From positions 666,001-730,000 of the forward strand of contig JAPFBL010000105.1 of the NCBI GenBank assembly GCA_026182355.1: 64,000 nt of DNA. The letters are read 5' to 3'. The notes beneath the pieces were generated by a model, which was given only the letters and a program-made list of their open reading frames with translations, searched no databases and was not told the origin of the DNA. Positions 1 to 10,373 of this stretch are shown one piece after another. The translations under genes and the position numbers were made by a program. Numbering within the stretch: position 1 is the stretch's first letter; every line of letters begins with the position of its first letter. This stretch comes from Hermatobates lingyangjiaoensis. Its lineage: Eukaryota; Arthropoda; Insecta; Hemiptera; Hermatobatidae.

Positions 1-224
1 TTCGTTACGAGGGCAATAGCCTCTTCAAAGAAGGTTGACAGCTAGCGGATAGTTTTTTACTTTTTCTTACTGTACTCCTTTGTTTCCCCAAACATCCCTT
101 TCTGGACATTAGTCCTTTCCTGTGCTTTCACCCTTTTAAATACCACTCTTCCCTCCCACTCTTCTCAACTCCTCACCAGATGTTTTCTGCATCTAGTGTT
201 CAGTTGGGTTTTTGACTCTGACGA

Positions 225-310
225 AGACCGCTTGTTACGGTTGAAAGATCTTAGTCTTGTTTTCCCATTTCTTATTGTGGTTTGATCATTGATATTATAT
301 ATATATATAT
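225..310 (+). repeat. Dispersed repeat end abutting (TA)n
   Basis: This unit runs from about GTTACGGTTGAAAGATC through a TTGTGGTTTGATCATTG segment into an AT microsatellite. Almost the same 58 bases recur in reverse orientation at 61291-61348, also next to AT repeats. Diverged relatives are seen near 1300-1345 and 53968-54045. The pattern suggests a mobile element whose end is fixed to a TA microsatellite. The family is not identified. Confidence 0.6.
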
Positions 311-341
311 AAAATAAATTCAGAACGAAGGAAACACACAG

Positions 342-494
342 AAAGACACAGACAAAACTCACATCGATATTTCGACCATCATCGTCATCAGGAGGTGTGA
401 AGAGCGAAGAGTCCCGCAGGAAAACTCTTCGCTCTTCACACCTCCTGATGACGACGATGGTCGAAATATCGATGTGAGTTTTGTCTGTGTCTTT
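342..494. repeat. 71-bp inverted repeat (foldback)
   Basis: The left arm 342-412 and right arm 424-494 are reverse complements with one mismatch, separated by 11 bases. Weaker complementarity continues outward into the flanking AAATAAATTC and GAATTTATTT segments. Each arm contains a CTGATGA ... GTC GAAA pattern (445-470 on the plus strand), which resembles the core of hammerhead ribozymes known from Penelope-like retroelement ends. No protein-coding content is credible here. Confidence 0.8.
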
Positions 495-548
495 CCTTCG
501 TTTTGAATTTATTTTATTTAAATAGTCCGCTGGACCGTTTCTTTTAAT

Positions 549-551
<3 letters not shown>

Positions 552-583
<32 letters not shown>
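552..583. repeat. (TA)n microsatellite
   Basis: Alternating TA run. Short AT runs also occur at 293-312 and 843-860. Confidence 0.9.
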
Positions 584-750
584 CAACGTCGAATAACATG
601 AAAGGTCTCTTAGGACAATAAACTCAATAACACAAAGAATCCAACACAGAAAACACTAAAAATAATTTATCACAAAATCACTATACATATATATGTCAAA
701 ACTGTACATCAAAGTAAATAACATAAATGTACACATAGAAAACACAAAAA

Positions 751-784
751 CCCACTATGATATTTCGGTATACGTCATCATCAG
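751..784 (-). other. Hammerhead-core-like segment of Penelope type
   Basis: On the minus strand this reads CTGATGATGACG, then TATACC, then GAAATATC. It has the same order as the segment at 445-470 (CTGATGA, short spacer, GAAA). Hammerhead motifs of this kind are known in the terminal repeats of Penelope-like elements. Stem II does not pair well here, so an active ribozyme is doubtful. I read it as a decayed element end. Confidence 0.35.
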
Positions 785-860
785 GAGCAAATGTCAGCCG
801 CTTGGAGTACTCGATATCTTTCCAAGCAACTCACCCTTCTTCGATATATATATATATATT

Positions 861-1145
861 GTTGAAATGTACCGAAGCTTCGGCATTTACGGACTTTCAA
901 ACTAAGCTGTTCCAGTCTCCTGACAGTCTTACGAATAGAAGGTGGTAATTCCCAAATAAGTTGTCCAAAGGACATTGAGACACTTTTTGAAACACTTTAT
1001 TAAAGTGTTTTTCATTGCTCGTATTATCTTATTGTATTTGTACAATAAGAAGAAGAAGAAATTTTCTTCTATTTGTAAGACTGTCAGGAGACTGGAACAG
1101 CTTAGTTTGAAAGTCGTAAATGCCGAATCTGCGGTTTATTTCAAC
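861..1145. repeat. Inverted repeat, 80-bp arms with 124-bp spacer
   Basis: Arm 861-941 and arm 1066-1145 are reverse complements with several mismatches. They share, for example, a CGGCATTTAC block and a CTCCTGACAGTCTTAC block. The spacer 942-1065 is unrelated AT-rich DNA. It may be a head-to-head pair of retroelement ends, like the foldback at 342-494. Confidence 0.7.
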
Positions 1146-2035
1146 AAAATATGCCTCCAAAAAGATTTGCTGCCAACCTCTACTAATATATGTATATAAA
1201 ATAAGATTTCACATTTTTTAAAATTGTGTTGTTATTGTTAAAATTGTTATTGTGAAATATAAAACAATAAATGAATGACTCGTCAGTCTGAGTGAGAATA
1301 ACACGGAGACCAGTTGTTATGGTTGAAAGATATGGGTCTCACTTCTGAATTACGGACGTTGATTTCATGTGTTTATTATAATACCTAATGATAAAGTTAT
1401 ATAATTTTATATCAATCCCAGAAATTTTTTTTTCAGCAATTCATTGAAAGACTGATAATGGAATAAATTATATTCATATTCTAGTTCAGATTAACAACCA
1501 CTTTGAAGGTGAATTTATAGCACCATAACTCAATAGAGGAATTGTTTTGTCAAGGGTGGATAATCGATTAAAGATGTTTTCTCTATCAAAGTGAAATATC
1601 TTATATCAATACGAGAAGTTTTATTTTAAAAAATTATTTATCAAGAACACCACATCGACAGATAAAATGTTTTCATAAAGTTTAACTCCATAATACATTT
1701 TGTATTTGTAATTAGGTACTTTTGGTTTTCCCCGATTAAATGGCCAGAAATGACTAATGGAATAATCGGTAGTGCTAAAGATTATTTCAAACTAGTATGT
1801 AATTAAATGGAGCATGAATATATAAAAAATCAGTAAATAAATGAAATCAGTAGTATATAATACGACGGTCAGGATACATTGAATCATATTTATGGAAGGA
1901 AATAAATCTATCAAAATAAGATCCATAGTAAACAGATTAATGGTAAGGTTAAATTTTTATTACTATGAAATTATTAAAAGATAACACATAAAACCTCTTA
2001 ATGATATAAATTTGCTCTCAAATAATAAGTAAAAA
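1146..2035. other. AT-rich sequence, no gene seen
   Basis: No convincing exon was found on either strand. The stretch lies downstream of the minus-strand gene, so later exons of that gene could be here or beyond the left edge of the window. Positions 1266-1360 hold a diverged copy of the dispersed GGTTGAAAGAT repeat. Confidence 0.5.
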
Positions 2036-2085
2036 AAAATCTGGAGTGGTCTGCACTCAACTTTACTACAAATGTCTCCCTTATC
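2036..2085 (+). repeat. Terminal-repeat-like end of a dispersed DNA element
   Basis: The segment AAATCTGGAGTGGTCTGCAC and the following CAACTTTACTACAA match the terminal inverted repeat of the elements at 48172-50735 and 54595-56039. No matching right end was found nearby, so this is probably a solitary remnant. Confidence 0.45.
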
Positions 2086-2627
2086 AGAAATAATTAAATT
2101 AATAATACATTTAATTTAATATTGATATAGCTTCTCGACCACTGATTCTTAAAGTTCAACGGAATTTTCCCCAATATTATGAACATATAATTAATATATT
2201 TGTTCAGAACAATTTGTAAATGCTTGGATGGTATGCTGTTTTTAAATGACCCTGATTTAATAGTAATTAAAAGAAAACGAAATAAAAAGAAAAGATAAAG
2301 TTTGTATCAATTTAAATTTACTTAATCAATAATTAGTATTGCCAATCAAAAAAGCTAACAACTAACCACAACTAATATGTAAGATTTGAAACAATGAAAC
2401 AGAATCATTATTAATCCACCATATCACTAATGAAATCATTAAATGCAATCAAGGAGGTAATCGCTGCAAGTTTACAGGTAATCAGTTAAATGCGGGAGAG
2501 TTGGTTATTTATTACATTATATACTAAGGGCCTCAAAATGTGTTACCTCACATAGATTTTTCTTTTAACCATCACTCAAAATACTTTACGTATACTGAAG
2601 TAAAAATGAAGCTCTTATCGTCTAATT

Positions 2628-3154
2628 CAGTGGTCCTCAACTTGGTCCACATGGACCCCCAGGGGTCCACAGAGGATTACTGGGGGTTCATGAGGAAAGT
2701 AGTATTCTGAAGGTCCATGACACGTGGTTAGAGCCCTATGTTAAGTTTAAATGAATTTATCAGCAAACCAAAAATAAACCAAAGCGTAGTAAGCTTTGGC
2801 CGTACAATATTCAAACATAATTAAAATATAAGGCCTAATATCCTCGTCAGTTTGTTAAAATGTTCCAATGTTTTAAAATTTGCTATTGCACTTCTCTTTA
2901 TGGTACATTCAAAATTGAATCTGTTACAATTTATTTCAGGGCTCTTTATAAAATGTTAATGAAGAAATATTTTGTTATTGTTTTAAAAACATTTTTGTAT
3001 TTTCGCATGCGTTGTAGATGTAATGAAATTCTTTCATAATTAACGATTTTCATTTACCTAAAAACAAATATTTATTTATAACTTTGTATAATTGTGTTTT
3101 TTAAGTATCCGGGGGAGTGGGGATCCACAAGCAAACAAAGGTTGAGAACCCCTG
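2628..3154. mobile_element. Non-autonomous hAT element (MITE) with 8-bp TSD
   Basis: The ends are inverted: CAGTGGTCCTCAAC at 2628 and, read on the minus strand, CAGGGGTTCTCAAC at 3154. The element is 527 bp and is flanked on both sides by the exact 8-bp duplication GTCTAATT (2620-2627 and 3155-3162). Eight-base duplications and CAGNGGTTCTCAACC-type ends are the signature of hAT transposons of the Charlie/SPIN type. It has no transposase frame, so it is non-autonomous. It lies in the intron after the last recognised exon of the minus-strand membrane-protein gene. The intact duplication indicates a fairly recent insertion. Confidence 0.9.
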
Positions 3155-3233
3155 GTCTAATTGATGTTTATTTTTAGAATATATAAAATCTACTTAAGAG
3201 GAATGTTAAAGGATTAGTTTTGAAGATACTTAC

Positions 3234-6117
3234 TTCAAGTTCAGGAGTTAAATGAACCAAATTGACAATAATCAATTCAGCAGCCAGTAGAGAATAGCAT
3301 ATTACATTGAAAGTGACAAAGGCTAAACTGGACTTTGATAAGAACTGCCTGTTTTGCCAACCAGTATCTCGCAGATGAAATATCTGAAATATTTTGATTT
3401 TATAACAAAACCTCAACTACATAATAAATCAAGAAAAATACATTTTATTTCTCGAAAACAAACTTCTAGAACTACACATCAATACAAGCACCAAAGTAAA
3501 TTCTCGATATGATCGACTGTTTTGAGGGCTAAATTAATTTAAATGGTGTAAATGTAATATAATAAATACAGTTTACTATGTAACTAATTACTAGAAATAT
3601 GTAACTGATCTACTTAAAATTTATCCCCACCTTTTCTAAAATACTTAGCCAATCATGATTCTAGAAACTGTTTCTAGATTCTAGCTCGTACTGTTTTTTA
3701 AATACAAGTGTGCAGTTCAGTCTTTACTTGTTATACTTCAATTGACATATGATGTAAAAGGCTTAATTAATAATCTCGTGTGAAAAAAAGCTCGCAAGTC
3801 ATACAGGTTTTGAAAATCAAATTCTCCAGTTTACAAATTTTTGAAAATTAAGCGCATACATGAGATGAAATATTTTGTTACAGAAAAATGTAACATTGCG
3901 TATTAATTTCCAGTTAGACATCAATTAATTAAAAAAAAAAAAACTTTACAAAAAGAATGCGCATATGCACAATTAATGCGTTTACCTTAATTATTTGAAT
4001 GTACATAAATTTAAAAAACATGATCAAATATGTGAACATTCTTTTTACTGTTTATACAAAAATGTTTAATGATCAGGAAAATCTATTTCAAATAAGTGTA
4101 TAATATTACATTTTTATTTACCTACAAATACCTAATTCTTACTAAGAAATTTCCATTTCAGGTTCTTCTAAATGAAATATATAATTCAATATTCTTCAAA
4201 CAATAGTAAAATGGGGAATGTTATTTACAAAGTAAATACACTTTGTGTAAAATAAGATTGCTTAATTAATCTTAATATTATGCTATCACAATACCTAAAC
4301 ACTTAAGAATGAACGATCAGTCATTATATCAAAGAATAAATTAAATTAAAAGAGAGAAATAATAATGTAAATCACATGAAAACAACATTAGGTTAATATG
4401 CAGTATAGTGGGCCCCTCGGTAATTACTGAGTGTCGATAATTCCATTACTATTATACATCGATTTTTCGACAGTATCTTGAAATTTATTACTTCTTTATA
4501 CTTTAAAAAAGTACTATAAACCAGGTTTTTAATAGAATAAATTTATCAAAAAACTTATCATTTATTCCAATAAAGTGTTAACTTCAACTATTTCTTTTTC
4601 GAAAATTTCTAACATTAAATTTCATACATTTAATTCTTGTAATTAATATTGTATTGGATAAAAGTATTATAAAATCTAGTTTAGGTATAAATGATGTAGT
4701 TTAATATAAGTTGGTCTTCAAACAAACGAGTGATTTCAACTGAAAATTGTTTCATTACTGATGTAAATGGTCAGACAGAAACTAATTCAACAGAATTTTA
4801 CTTAAATATGTCACGGCAGACATTTGGAACGATTCAAAAATTGAATCATAAAGTCACAGAAATATGTAACTACTTGGACCAGTGATTACAGAGGGGCCCT
4901 CCCATACTGCATTTCTATCAAACATTATAACTTACCTCAGCCCAAAAACAAACTATCAAAGATGACCCAGATAGTAAGAAGGGATAATAGGCAGACATTA
5001 AACTTCTTGTCCAACTTTCCTTTTCACCGCCATCCTGACGAAACATCAGTAAATATATTATAAAATCCAAATGACTTCTTAAGCTAATTAATGCATTACT
5101 TGAATATGAAGACTACTACTCATAGTCAGGTATGCCAACTAATATTGATGGATTGCCAAGCAATACCAATTTCTCCACTTCCTTTTTTTCAAAAGAACTA
5201 TAACTTCAAAATTAATAATCTAGCACGCACTTGAAAATATATTGTTTCCTTACTCGAAAAAATTTACACACCAGAATAATTTAAAAAAAGTTAAGTTGTC
5301 AAATATTATAAAAAGTGAAGTATTTAAAAAATTGAATATTTATGCTTATTTGAATGAAAAATGGTTCTTTAACCATAAAATTTCATTTAATAATTGAAAA
5401 TCCCATCCCTCTATTGTGAAACATAAATAACTTTTCAACTAAGACAACACTCTAAAATTTTATTGAAACACCTAAACAGTTCATATATTTCTAATCAAAA
5501 ACGACAATTATTATTAAATTCATTGAAACAAAAATGACTGGGAAAAGTGAAATCCTATAAAAATATTTTTACAAAATGAATTGCTTTCGTTTGGAAAAAA
5601 TAAAACTTGCATTACTGTTCACCAATGCTTGTTAATTATTGAATAACGATATAATCAAATTAAAAAGAATTTAGCATTACTTACAATACATGTGAAATAC
5701 GATCCTCTAATTAAAGACGCCAGGAAAACAACAATATAGAGGACTTTTTGGTTGGTTATCTTTAGAGCTGAAGAAATTCTCGGGACTTTAAGTCGTTTAT
5801 AGTCAGCTATGATACAAAGAACCAACTGAAGAAAGCATATCGCTGCCAACGTGAAGTACACACATGACAGACTTACAAAGTACCAGGAGTTGCTACGCAT
5901 GCATTCTTCTCCTTCAAACTCAATCTACAATTAAAAATATAAATTTTAATGTTTACATATTATTTCAGTTTGTAGTAAATGCCCTATACTGCTATGATAA
6001 TTGAACTAAAAGCTACAAAGAATAACTTACCTCACAAAAACAGGTGCCGTTCAGGCATTCCCCATGGCCTGAGCAATTTTCGCTAGGACAAGTCATTCGA
6101 ACTAGTGATAGCTTCAT
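3234..6117 (-). CDS. EGF-like / THH1-TOM1-TOM3-like membrane protein (3' part missing)
   Basis: Four minus-strand exons join in phase 0: 6117-6031 (29 codons, ATG), 5924-5685 (80), 5034-4936 (33) and 3383-3234 (50). All introns have GT-AG ends (donors GTAAG throughout; acceptors TGTAG, GTCAG, TTCAG), with lengths of 106, 650 and 1552 bp. The joined 192 residues start with a six-cysteine EGF-like module (C10, C15, C21, C26, C28, C37, around CSGHGEC and CFC). No signal peptide is clear. Four hydrophobic segments follow, beginning at WYFVSLS, KVLYIVV, AYYPFLL and SSLAFVT. The motif FWAEIFHL after the third matches the FWAEI(Y) signature of plant TOM1/TOM3 and the related animal GPR137 group, which are seven-pass proteins of internal membranes. 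Three further membrane segments and the stop codon are not found; a donor GTAAG after codon 192 shows the gene continues to the left. The upstream ACNACAATC region may hold a 5' untranslated intron. Confidence 0.75.
4398..4912. mobile_element. MITE with ~32-bp terminal inverted repeats (intron 3)
   Basis: The left end has ATGCAGTAT then GGGCCCCTC and GTAATTACTG. Read inward from the right end on the minus strand the order is ATGCAGTAT, GGGCCCCTC, GTAATCACTG. The element is about 515 bp with no coding frame. The CAGTAT...CCTCGGTAAT style of end is reminiscent of pogo/Tigger elements, but no clean TA duplication flanks it, so the superfamily is an inference. It sits in the third intron of the minus-strand gene. 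Confidence 0.6.
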
Positions 6118-9027
6118 TACTCAATTTTTTCACGACCTACAACAATCATTTTAATGTGAGATCACTACTATTACTATTAAAAGAAATGTACACTTCTATC
6201 ATCATAAAAGTTAATTAACAAACAATGAAGTAATTCTGAGCATCTATTTTCGAACATAATACACAATCAAAATTGTTATACGTGCTGAAAAGAATTATAT
6301 TATTAGCTGTCCTCTTTTCAAAGTACTGAAAAAATAAAATAACTTACAATGCGTTTCAATCGAGCTAAAATATAGCAACACAACAAAGCCAACAAGAACA
6401 ATAATTGTATTGAGCCGAATTATCAAATTCAATATATTATCATCTTTTCCTGCAGATAAGCACTGAATTTTGACATTATATGACTACCAAGATAAAATAA
6501 TTGAACTCACTTACATCCGAAAAAGAAAAGTAGACTTAACAGTAACACTAAGAAAATCAATAATCATTATAAAATAAGAGTTCTGTTAAACCACCACTTT
6601 TTGAAATAGTATATACTTTTTATAAACAAAACTGATGTTAATTTACATTTTAAAACGAAATTAAAAGAATGTCACCAAAGAACTAATAACCAAAATCCTC
6701 TGTTAGCCATATTACTGCACATACACCACAGCATATGTTGAGTGACAGGGCGCCATTACTATTTTCCTAGATTTCATTCCGTAGAGTGCAACAGTGATCT
6801 GGAGGTAGGTTACACAGATCAATCTGTATTTGAAAACAAATGAATAGGTTTTTAACTAATTTAGATCATGATAATATTTACAAGGTTTTGATACTTAAGT
6901 ATTTAAATATAAAAATAACCCTATGATTTATTTAAACAGATATATAGATAGACGTTTTAATATATATTATTATTTTACTTTCGAAGAGCTTGTTAGAAAA
7001 CGGAAGAAAAAAAAGAATTGCGTAAATAACCCGCACAACTGAATTAAATTTTGTTATACAATGTGCTGAAATTCATTCAACGCCATTATGTTTGATAATG
7101 AATATCTATATATCGGTATACATGAGGACAGACCTTTCAAACATTTTTCTACTTCAGTCTCTCCCATTTTCTAGATAATTTCTCTATTAATGTTACATGT
7201 CCTTTCCATTTTTTAGGGGCGATGTACACAGGTTCACCAAATGATTTATTTTTCTTAATTTCAAGTTATAAACTTAACTTAATTTCAACTTTTCTTAATT
7301 TCAACTTTAACCCTAGAACTAATTCAATAGTGTTAAAAAGTCTAATGATATATAACTATCATACATCTATCATATCTACATACACCTAACAGAGTTGTAA
7401 TGCATAAAACACTGAATGAAATAACGTTTTCAGTAAAACTTTAATTAATAAAACAATGACTAATCTACAGAGATGGAACATTTCATATATATTGTATCAT
7501 ATTTGCAACGAAATAGGTAAATGATTTTCTTTACGATATTTTTAAAAGTAAATGTAACTATTATTAATTAAGATGATTAATAGTATTTCTATTACAAAAC
7601 ACAAATTATTGATACTGTCATAGGATTTATAATGTTGTAGGATTACCGTCAGAACTCATATACATACGTAATATAAGTTCCGATATCATTATATGGAGAA
7701 AAAATAATCTAATTACAATTTCATAAAATTGTTAAGCGTGTAACAGGTATTAAAGTATAATAAAAAATTAAACTTAGTATACATATTAAATTTAAATATC
7801 TACAATTCCTAATATTATATGATTTTTAAAATATATTGCAATATTACCTTATAAGGAAAAAAAAGTGTACCGCAATAATACGAGTAGACAGCTTGTTTTA
7901 ATCAAACTATCTTAAGGAAACCTTATTTCAAAGAATCATTAATAGAAAGTAAATTGTTTGTACATACTTACATTAATGAGTCACAATTGAAGTATTTATA
8001 GAAACAAGAAGTGATGAGCATGAAGAGGGAAGTGAAGAATCACCTGAATGATTTTTTTACTTCTCTGCGAAAATGATAAATAAATTCCTTTTGTTTACAC
8101 CAGAAAAGAAACTTAAATATTCAATAACCAAGATGTCAATTTTGAAAGAACTAAAACTATTATGACTATTGAGAGGTCATACTTGTTATAGTAAAATGAA
8201 CAAATCATTATAGAAAAAAAGTAACTAGGATCATGAATAAAATCAAGGAGAGCCTAGGATCTAAACGAATGGAATCCATAGGCGAACGTAGATTAGTGAG
8301 TCTTAAATCATATTTACTCATTCCTTAGTTTGTGATTTATTAAAATTTAAACCTGTTTAGTGTTAAAGTTGTGAAGTTTTTTAAAATTTAAGAAGCTTTC
8401 TGGCGGGAACGAAATTAAGCTAAAATTCATTGTTGTGCATGAGTGATAAAATACCATATTTGTTTATTATTTTAAACATGTCCCACAAGTGAATAATATA
8501 CTTTTAAGTACAATAATGTCAAATGTAAAATAGATATAAATTAATAAAAATAAACACCACATTGCAAATCTAGTAAAGGGGTAATTGATTCAGTAACACG
8601 AATCAACGGCATTATGCCTGTACCATTGCCTTTATTTCAAATTTATTTATTGTTTACTTTTTTAAAAGTCAAACTTAATCACGTGTTTGATTTTTAAGAT
8701 AATTTGTTTTGAAACAGGTTTGACAACAATTGCATACAACAGACGGATTCGAAAATAATGTTATAATTAATTGTCCAGAACAAAATAGAAAGAGAATGAA
8801 GAGAATTGACAAGGACAGTATAAGTGAAATGTTGATAAACTTACTGAAAGCATCTGAAGACTCAGTGCACAATGAGTGTCGTCAGACGTATAATTATTGC
8901 AACATCTTTCAAACTATAGAATCACTCCTGGATTGACGCAATTGTATACAAATCTCTGGTCTAATGCAATTATTAAAAATGCATTATCTCTGATGATTCT
9001 ATAAAGAAAATCACAATGGTCTATTGA
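6118..9027. other. 5' flank of the membrane-protein gene and intergenic DNA
   Basis: No firm gene was found. Minus-strand donors at about 6345 and 6525 (GTAAGT) could end untranslated first exons of the gene at 3234-6117, and a less AT-rich patch at 6690-6800 could hold its promoter. On the plus strand, TGGCGGGAAC near 8401 resembles an E2F site. A 69-codon open stretch ending at 8936 has exon-like composition but no consistent splice acceptor or start codon, so it is not called. Confidence 0.4.
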
Positions 9028-9052
9028 ATATATATATATATATATATATATA
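9028..9052. repeat. (TA)n microsatellite
   Basis: A run of twelve TA units. Confidence 0.9.
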
Positions 9053-10196
9053 CAAACATCTTATAAGAATATTTGGTAATTGAAAAAAAAATATTCTTAA
9101 ATATTTTTTAAATACTTCTAGTTTAGCAGTTCGGAATCTATTTGCCTAATATATGTAGACTTATTTGTAGAATAATAATGTATGTAGATTAATTTCAGCA
9201 ATATATGTAGTCTTATCAGTTAGTAGATCATATATTTAAACAAGGAAAATAAAGAAAAAGTGACGATATGAAATGGGATTCATAAGAAGCACGGGTTGGG
9301 TGCAAGGAGATCTCGCTCAGTCACCCGAGCTGTTGAGGACCAGATCTTTTGTCCTTCAAAACAGCTGACACTTTACAAAACCCTTCACTTTTTTATAAAG
9401 CCATTTTTTTTAAAGCCTGATATTCCATATATTATCTATTTAACAATTTCTTGTTTTCAGCAGTAACAAATATATTTTTTTATTTTACAAAAAATACCAA
9501 GTTTTTTTAAAATCCTAAATAAATTCCTTGCTCTTAGATACTTCTACAAGCTTTAATTGATTAATAATAATGAGGAATGATCTACACTCATCTTTAATGC
9601 ATCTTAACATGTCATCCAAGTCATTTTCTTCTATTCATTCAACTAATTCAATCATTTATTTTATTAAATGATATGGGTATCTCTATGTTACCAATAATAG
9701 CAAATATGAATCGCCGTTAAAACACTTTAAAAAAATGTTAAAATTAATGTCTTTAAATCTGACAAAAAGGGCAGGCTTTGGTGACTTAAGTTGATGTCCC
9801 CTTGGGACTTAGTTACCGTGATTGCGAAACAGACGCTAACAGGATATTGCAATCGTTTGAAATAGATAGGGGCTTGGAATCAATGGTATGCGTGGTATAC
9901 ACACAGGCTCCACAGGACCATACCCAGATACCATGGAGTATCTGTGCAGAACACGAACTCATGGTCGTGTCCCATTGCACATTTTTGGGCACTCAAGTTT
10001 CGTAACATGAAATTTGTTACCGCTACTAAATCGCAACATCATTGGTGCTGCTACTATAAGTTTTTATTCAAGACAAGGCAGTCAAGGAGCAGTCACGGAG
10101 TTAAGAAATTTAGTTGGATAATGAACTGCTTCCTCATCACTAATCACTATCTTTACTGACTTGACAGTATAAAAAGTCAAGATTAGTCAGTATAAA
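9053..10196. other. Left flank of the satellite, no gene seen
   Basis: Mostly AT-rich. Two less AT-rich patches, 9290-9365 and 9770-10010, look like transposon debris, but no protein or terminal repeat was recognised in them. The satellite begins at about 10197 without any obvious transitional repeat. Confidence 0.5.
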
Positions 10197-10248
10197 AGAA
10201 TATTGACATGCGCAAATGAAATGGACTGACTCCAATATTAATAGTAGA

Positions 10249-10262
10249 TATCGATATCGATA
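10249..10262 (+). promoter_or_regulatory. Representative satellite DRE/BEAF-32-like box
   Basis: TATCGATATCGATA contains two overlapping TATCGATA boxes, the sequence bound by DREF in insects; BEAF-32 binds clustered CGATA. The same block, intact or with one change, recurs in nearly every monomer of the array. A second ATCGATA lies in the GTGTATCGATATA segment about 160 bp further on. Whether a host protein binds it here is inference. Confidence 0.45.
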
Positions 10263-10289
10263 CCCAACCAACTGTATTAGCTGTTAGTC

Positions 10290-10373
10290 AGCCGCCATGT
10301 TGCCCGTACCCTATTCTACATTTCAGGGTAGGGCTGAAATGTGGAATAGGGTACGAGGTGTAAAATGGCGGCT
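10290..10373. other. Representative central hairpin of the satellite monomer
   Basis: The outer arms AGCCGCCAT and ATGGCGGCT pair. The inner arms GTACCCTATTC.ACATTTCAG pair with CTGAAATGT.GAATAGGGTAC around a 7-base loop. The outer arms are also YY1/Pho-type cores (GCCGCCAT, and AAAATGGCGGC on the right). The same structure recurs in almost every monomer, and most base changes occur in the loop. Confidence 0.85.

Noticed and set aside
8003..8055. Short acidic stretch TRSDEHEEGSEESPE followed by a stop codon, preceded by TTTATAG
   Set aside because: It looks like a terminal exon, but it is too short and no partner exon was found.
8730..8936. Exon-like 69-codon open stretch ending in TGA at 8936
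   Set aside because: The only good acceptor upstream (CAG at 8715-8717) would put a stop codon in frame, and the apparent start is a TTG. Composition looks coding, but I cannot place it in a gene.
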